Assembly (NCBI GenBank): GCA_037043235.1
Contig: JAWRVZ010000054.1
Coordinates: 1,225,001 to 1,289,000, forward strand
Length of the DNA stretch: 64,000 nt
Direction of reading: 5' to 3'
DNA from: Rhodeus uyekii
Taxonomy: Eukaryota; Chordata; Actinopteri; Cypriniformes; Acheilognathidae
The position numbers were made by a program, and so were the translations under genes. The notes under the pieces were generated by a model, which saw only the letters and a list, made by a program, of their open reading frames with translations, made no database searches and was not told where the DNA came from. This document shows, one piece after another, positions 60,801 through 64,000 of this stretch. Numbering within the stretch: the stretch's first letter is position 1; every line of letters begins with the position of its first letter.

Positions 60801-63329
60801 TAGTTGTGATTATGAGGTCTTTGTGCATGTTCATGTGCATGAACTTATTCGACAGAGCATAAATGTTTCTAATTTGTTCATTTACAGTGTTCGTTCCATT
60901 ACGTGTCATAGAGATTGTGCTTGTGTTTGTGTGTGTCCTCAGACTGTTCAGGCGTTCCTGTTGTGTGTAAACCGAGACCGGCTAGCTAGAGCCTTATTCC
61001 AGCTTGCTATATGCTGTGGCTCCTTGGACGCCCCTCAGGACCTGGTAGCTAAAGAAAAGCCTCAGAAAAAAGCAGAGGCAAAGAAAGCGACGGAAGAGAG
61101 AGCGACAGAGATGCTCCCCACTGAAGGTGTCCAATCCTCCCCATTAGTTTTAGCATCGTCCAACGTTAAGGCCCCGATATACTCTCTGCAAAGTTATTTA
61201 ATGCTCTCTGCTTAGTTAAAATGAAGTTTGAAATGCCATTGTAGATGTACTGTTAGCGAACATCCCGTTTAGATGATTATGTGCTGTGTGCTTCCCCTCA
61301 ATTACATAAACACAACAGAACTGAGAAAACAGCCGTTCAGAAAGCATCTGATCATAAAGATGTTTGAGATTCAGATCTCAGTCACGTCATGTTTTTTTCA
61401 TACAGCACTTTAGACAACAGATTGCTTTAAAGCAGCAGCTTTACAGGATTAAACATGAAAAACAGAGTCAGAGTCTCTTTCGGTTAGAATTACAGCTTCA
61501 GTTTCTACTGTAAAGCAGCTCTCCAGCGGTTTTACTCGCGTCTGAACAGAAGAAATGAACCGGAGGAGATTTAAACCTCAAAGAAGGCGGAGCCTCTGAA
61601 CCACACCCACCTGTTACATCATCACCACACCCACCTGTTACATCATCACCACACCCACCTGTTACATCATCACCACACCCACCTGTTACATCATCACCAC
61701 ACCCACCTATGACATCATCACCACACCCTCCTATTACCTCATCACCACACCCACCTATGACATCATCACAACACCCTCCTATTACCTCATCACCACACGC
61801 TCCTATTACCTCATCACCACACCCACCTATGACATCATCACCACACCCTCCTATTACCTCATCGCCACACCCTCCTATTACATCATCGCCACACCCTCCT
61901 ATTACCTCATCACCACACCCACCTGTTACATCATCACCACCCTCCTATTGGAACAGGGTGGAGCTTTTTGGGAACGTTCATTGTTTCAAACTTCAATTTG
62001 GCATAATTTTGTTTGAAATTACATCACACTAGTTCATTCTTCGATTCCCCTTGAAGTGTATTGGGACCTTAAAAGTGCAACATGACAATGAATAAAAGCT
62101 TTTTATAATATTTTAATTCGTTATCTCTGTTATGCGTTCTTAGCAGTTATGGAGGAATGTGATTTAATTGCAGTTAATGTGATAAGCTGCGTATTCTAAA
62201 AATGATTAGTTAGCATTAGTTAATGCTTTAACTAACAGTGAGCAATGCATGTGTTGATTATTAATCTTAAAGTTAATAAAAATAAAATACAATAGTAAAT
62301 AAAATAGTCAATAAAAATACAACTGTTCGTCTTTGGTTCAGCTGAGGTTCATTAAATAATATTAACGGATGCAACTTTTGTTTTTTAATTACAGTATCGG
62401 TGTTAACAAAAATTGATAAATGCTTTAGAACAATGTTTCATTGTTAGTTCTTGTTAATAAAATGATAATCAGTTTACAGTCTAACGTTTCGCTTCTGCTC
62501 AGGTGCTTGAATTTAGTGGCGAAAAATTGCTTGTGATTTTCTGTTGCTTTGTTGCATCGTTTTTTGGTCACGTCATGCAAGTCAGACTTTCCCCCTTATT
62601 ATTAAGGCTCTTATTTTACTAGGATGACAATGGGTGTGTGTATAATCAGCATCAGTGTTTGTTGACACTTCATCCACATGCTTTACTGCCTATTGTGTTA
62701 ATTTGCACCTCTAATGCGATCCTGTTTTGTTCAGCTGACGTGAAGAGCTATTTTCAGGACCGTGTCGCCAACTTCAACAGCTCACCAACTCTGGCTCAGC
62801 TTCGTACGCTGGAAAAGAAGATCGCAGAGCACTTCAGTTTCAAAGACTTCTGTCAGCTGCAGCAAGGAACCTTCCTTGATTTCATCGTCAAAAACAAAAA
62901 GGTGTGTGTTTATGCTTCGCCTCATTCTTCAAGAAGCATGAGGTGTATCAGGTGTGTCGTGCTCTTCCCGCAGATCCTGCTGGAGGCAGCAGGGGGCGCC
63001 GTCTCCATCGACAGCCAGGATCCCGGAGCCAACGGCTTCAGACCCTCCAGACAAGACGTGTTTGAGTTCATCAAGCAGTGCGGGGAGGGAGATGTCAGCA
63101 GAGTGAGTTTTGTTGCCAGCTTGTCTGTGTATGTTACTTGTCAAAAGATCTTTGCACGGAGCGACAGATCACCACTCTGATTAATATTTGTCATGACAGA
63201 TAAAAGACAACCTCCTACTTACAGAATCAGATGAACAAACAAGTGCGCTTGCAGTTCATGAATTCTTTGGAATGGAGATCTAAAGATGGATTCTTTTTAA
63301 AGAAGAAAAAATGTTTCATGTTACTGTAA
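54622..63329 (+). CDS. Multi-LOTUS (OST-HTH) domain protein, C-terminal part unrecognised
   Basis: Coding exons: 54622-54856 (5' edge at 54614), 55807-56046, 56787-57311, 57398-57789, 57862-57990, 58062-58259, 58355-58495, 59090-59350, 60943-61126, 62735-62901, 62974-63102, and probably 63225-63329 (TAA). Every junction is phase-compatible, giving 867 codons plus a doubtful 34-codon tail. Residues 6-74, 82-150 and 165-232 are three LOTUS domains; a fourth weak one may lie near 285-320. The rest is mostly helical and charged, with no helicase, nuclease or Tudor motif that I can see. LOTUS domains in Oskar, TDRD5/7 and MARF1 bind Vasa-type helicases or RNA in germ granules. Function here is unknown. 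The promoter carries an interferon-type element. The gene could continue beyond the window if the last exon is wrong. Confidence 0.8.
54884..55471. mobile_element. Fold-back MITE in LOTUS intron 2
   Basis: Two arms of about 195 bp (54884-55078 and 55273-55471) are near-perfect inverted copies starting TGTCACGGTTCTGTCAGG. They are separated by a loop of about 190 bp and flanked by a 5-bp CTTCT duplication on both sides. No coding capacity. The short reading frame inside is spurious. Confidence 0.85.
55807..56046 (+). CDS. LOTUS domain 2 exon
   Basis: A symmetric phase 1-1 exon of exactly 80 codons. It repeats the pattern VVELVKSHQEGIPLSELA, LGFSSIADFIDSLNQEL, VENSHIFYRN. It is clearly related to domain 3 (GFSSIASFIDSLSDEL), which fits origin by exon duplication. 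Confidence 0.85.
56084..56715. mobile_element. Mariner-type non-autonomous element in LOTUS intron 3
   Basis: The left end (CAGTAATACCTTGAGATATG) and right end (CGTATCTCAATTTATTACTA) are inverted repeats next to TA dinucleotides. The interior repeats GAGATACGAG in both orientations. No transposase is seen. Confidence 0.75.
56787..57311 (+). CDS. LOTUS domain 3 exon and proline-rich linker
   Basis: Encodes VVELVKENPRGIPLKKLSIF, then LGFSSIASFIDSLSDELLVE and RIFHKN. A Pro/Thr/Ser/Asn-rich linker follows, then a possible degenerate fourth LOTUS (DLIDKVNEVIRKYPAAS, LLFGSTLPLKTY). The exon starts and ends in phase 1; its donor is GAAA/GTAAGA. Confidence 0.85.
57398..63102 (+). CDS. C-terminal exons of the LOTUS protein
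   Basis: Eight exons of ordinary size with clean acceptors and donors, each preserving the frame. Seen motifs: NLSTSDFPALGSKM, an Arg-Arg-Arg-Lys patch, DVNSLAEDVMRALAGEGE, SICTLYELGQALANLKNKKR, CKIPLIHRMFRID, VDLAVFLKHLADQYSCESP, a Lys/Glu-rich helical stretch after DLVAKEKPQKKAEAKKA, and FKDFCQLQQGTFLDFIVKN. I do not recognise the family. The exon 57398-57789 uses a weak GTCTGT donor. Confidence 0.75.
58632..58790 (+). mobile_element. tRNA-derived SINE (family A)
   Basis: Complete plus-strand copy in a LOTUS gene intron, paired tail to tail with a minus-strand copy at 58800. Confidence 0.85.
58800..58955 (-). mobile_element. tRNA-derived SINE (family A)
   Basis: Minus-strand copy only about 10 bases from the previous one. 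The pair can form a long hairpin in the transcript. It ends about 130 bases before the next exon acceptor. Confidence 0.85.
59351..60407 (+). other. LOTUS gene intron, nothing recognised
   Basis: AT-rich intron sequence with no exon fitting the phase-0 junction. Confidence 0.45.
60408..60616. mobile_element. Short MITE in LOTUS gene intron
   Basis: Inverted ends of the cyprinid type (AAAGTGATAGTTCAACCCAA on the left, TTGAACTATTCCTTTAAATA on the right), about 200 bp in all. Related ends occur at 19.36, 25.79, 27.8 and 20.17 kb. Confidence 0.65.
61614..61945 (+). repeat. 24-bp minisatellite, about 14 units
   Basis: The unit is CATCACCACACCCACCTGTT plus ACAT, with CTATGACAT and CTATTACCT variants. 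It lies in an intron of the LOTUS gene. The Ser/Pro/His reading frame across it is spurious. Confidence 0.95.
61950..62734 (+). other. LOTUS gene intron, nothing recognised
   Basis: AT-rich sequence leading to the 62735 acceptor. A second acceptor-free stretch with no repeat I can name. Confidence 0.4.
63225..63329 (+). CDS. Possible terminal exon of the LOTUS gene
   Basis: A good acceptor (CTCCTACTTACAG) is followed in phase 0 by NQMNKQVRLQFMNSLEWR and a lysine-rich tail ending in TAA. An AATAAA lies 250 bases downstream. The tail has no conserved look, so the true exon may lie beyond the window. Confidence 0.3.
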   Translation, partial: NQMNKQVRLQFMNSLEWRSKDGFFLKKKKCFMLL

Positions 63330-63576
63330 AATACAGTACTAAACATGCGAGTGTATTGCACTAAGCATTTTACTGATTGACAGCATTGACTCTAAAATTG
63401 ACTCTAAAATTGCTTCAAAGTCAAGTTGCTATCACAAAAATTGAGCTGTTGAAAAGTTTTAATACCGCTACTATTGTAATTCAATTACTGATTACAAAAC
63501 CGTTTGCCCAGGATGACTTTTGAGTGTTTAAGCTATCTGCCTAATCTATGTCCATTACTAAAATATGTGATGGTGA

Positions 63577-63582
63577 AATAAA
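63577..63582 (+). terminator. Candidate polyadenylation signal of the LOTUS gene
   Basis: AATAAA follows the candidate terminal exon by about 250 bases. It is consistent with transcript end near 63.6 kb if that exon is real. Confidence 0.3.
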
Positions 63583-63714
63583 AAAGTGTCCTACTACTAG
63601 ATCCAGTCTTACCAGAGCTCGACATTAAGGTTTTAGCCTGATTAAAATGTCAGTAACAAACTAGAGAATAAAGTCCGTTGAGACAAACTTTGTAGTTAGC
63701 TTCAAAATGCCGGA

Positions 63715-64000
63715 CTAGAAACTTTGAATTAGCATGTCGCTACCATGATTTAACAAAAAATAGCATTTTCCTAGTACAGTTTAGCATTAACATGTTGCTG
63801 GTGTGATTTTTAGCTAGAATTATCATTTCGCTAGTACAATTTAACACTAACTAGCATGATTTAACAAGTTAGCATGTTGGTAGTACGATTTAACATTAAT
63901 TAGCATGTTGCTAGCGTGATTTAGCTAGAATTAGCATATTGGTAGTACGATTTAGCATTAACTAGCATGTTGTTAGCATGATTTAACAACTAAGCATGTC
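63715..64000 (+). repeat. TTAGCATG-type minisatellite, running off the window
   Basis: About 30-bp degenerate units with TAGCATGTTGCTAGCATGAT and ATTTAACATTAA. A related short array lies at 38268-38345 next to sulfotransferase copy 1. Confidence 0.85.

Overview
This window reads as teleost nuclear DNA, most likely from a cyprinid-type (carp or zebrafish-like) fish. The genes are split by GT-AG introns. Much of the rest is fish-type repeats: a 5S rRNA-derived SINE3 copy, about fourteen copies of one tRNA-derived SINE, Tc1/mariner relics, fold-back MITEs, and long micro- and minisatellites. The species placement is inference from gene content and repeat style. No bacterial, viral or CRISPR features were seen.

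Layout. (1) About 1-9,400 holds no recognisable gene. It carries a GT microsatellite, a 112-bp tandem repeat family, two SINEs and two AT-rich deserts. One possible minus-strand first exon lies in a GC-rich patch at 6.45-6.77 kb. (2) 9,585-36,717 (+) is a complete radil gene (RA, FHA-like, DIL and PDZ domains). It rebuilds from 16 phase-compatible exons into 1,075 codons. Its introns hold the SINE3, a Tc1-like relic nested in another inverted-repeat element, and several satellites. (3) 38,525-44,251 and 46,048-49,939 (+) are two tandem, near-identical SULT2-type cytosolic sulfotransferase genes, six exons and 287 codons each. They differ mainly in intron satellites: a roughly 2-kb array of 31-bp units in intron 4 of copy 1, and a roughly 1.5-kb array in intron 1 of copy 2. 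(4) About 50.6-51.5 kb is a GC-rich patch followed by a possible two-exon gene for a 45-residue peptide. (5) 52.9-63.3 kb (+) is a multi-exon gene for a protein with three N-terminal LOTUS/OST-HTH domains and a long helical C-terminal part that I do not recognise. It has a TATA box and an upstream GAAANNGAAACC element of the interferon-response type. (6) The window ends in a TTAGCATG-type minisatellite.

The three main genes share no evident pathway. Radil is a Rap1 effector in adhesion, the SULT2 enzymes sulfonate hydroxysteroid-like substrates, and LOTUS domains bind RNA or DEAD-box helicases in known families. The most interesting candidate is the LOTUS gene. Its three domains sit on separate exons with phase-1 junctions, transposons occupy the introns around them, and its promoter suggests inducible expression.
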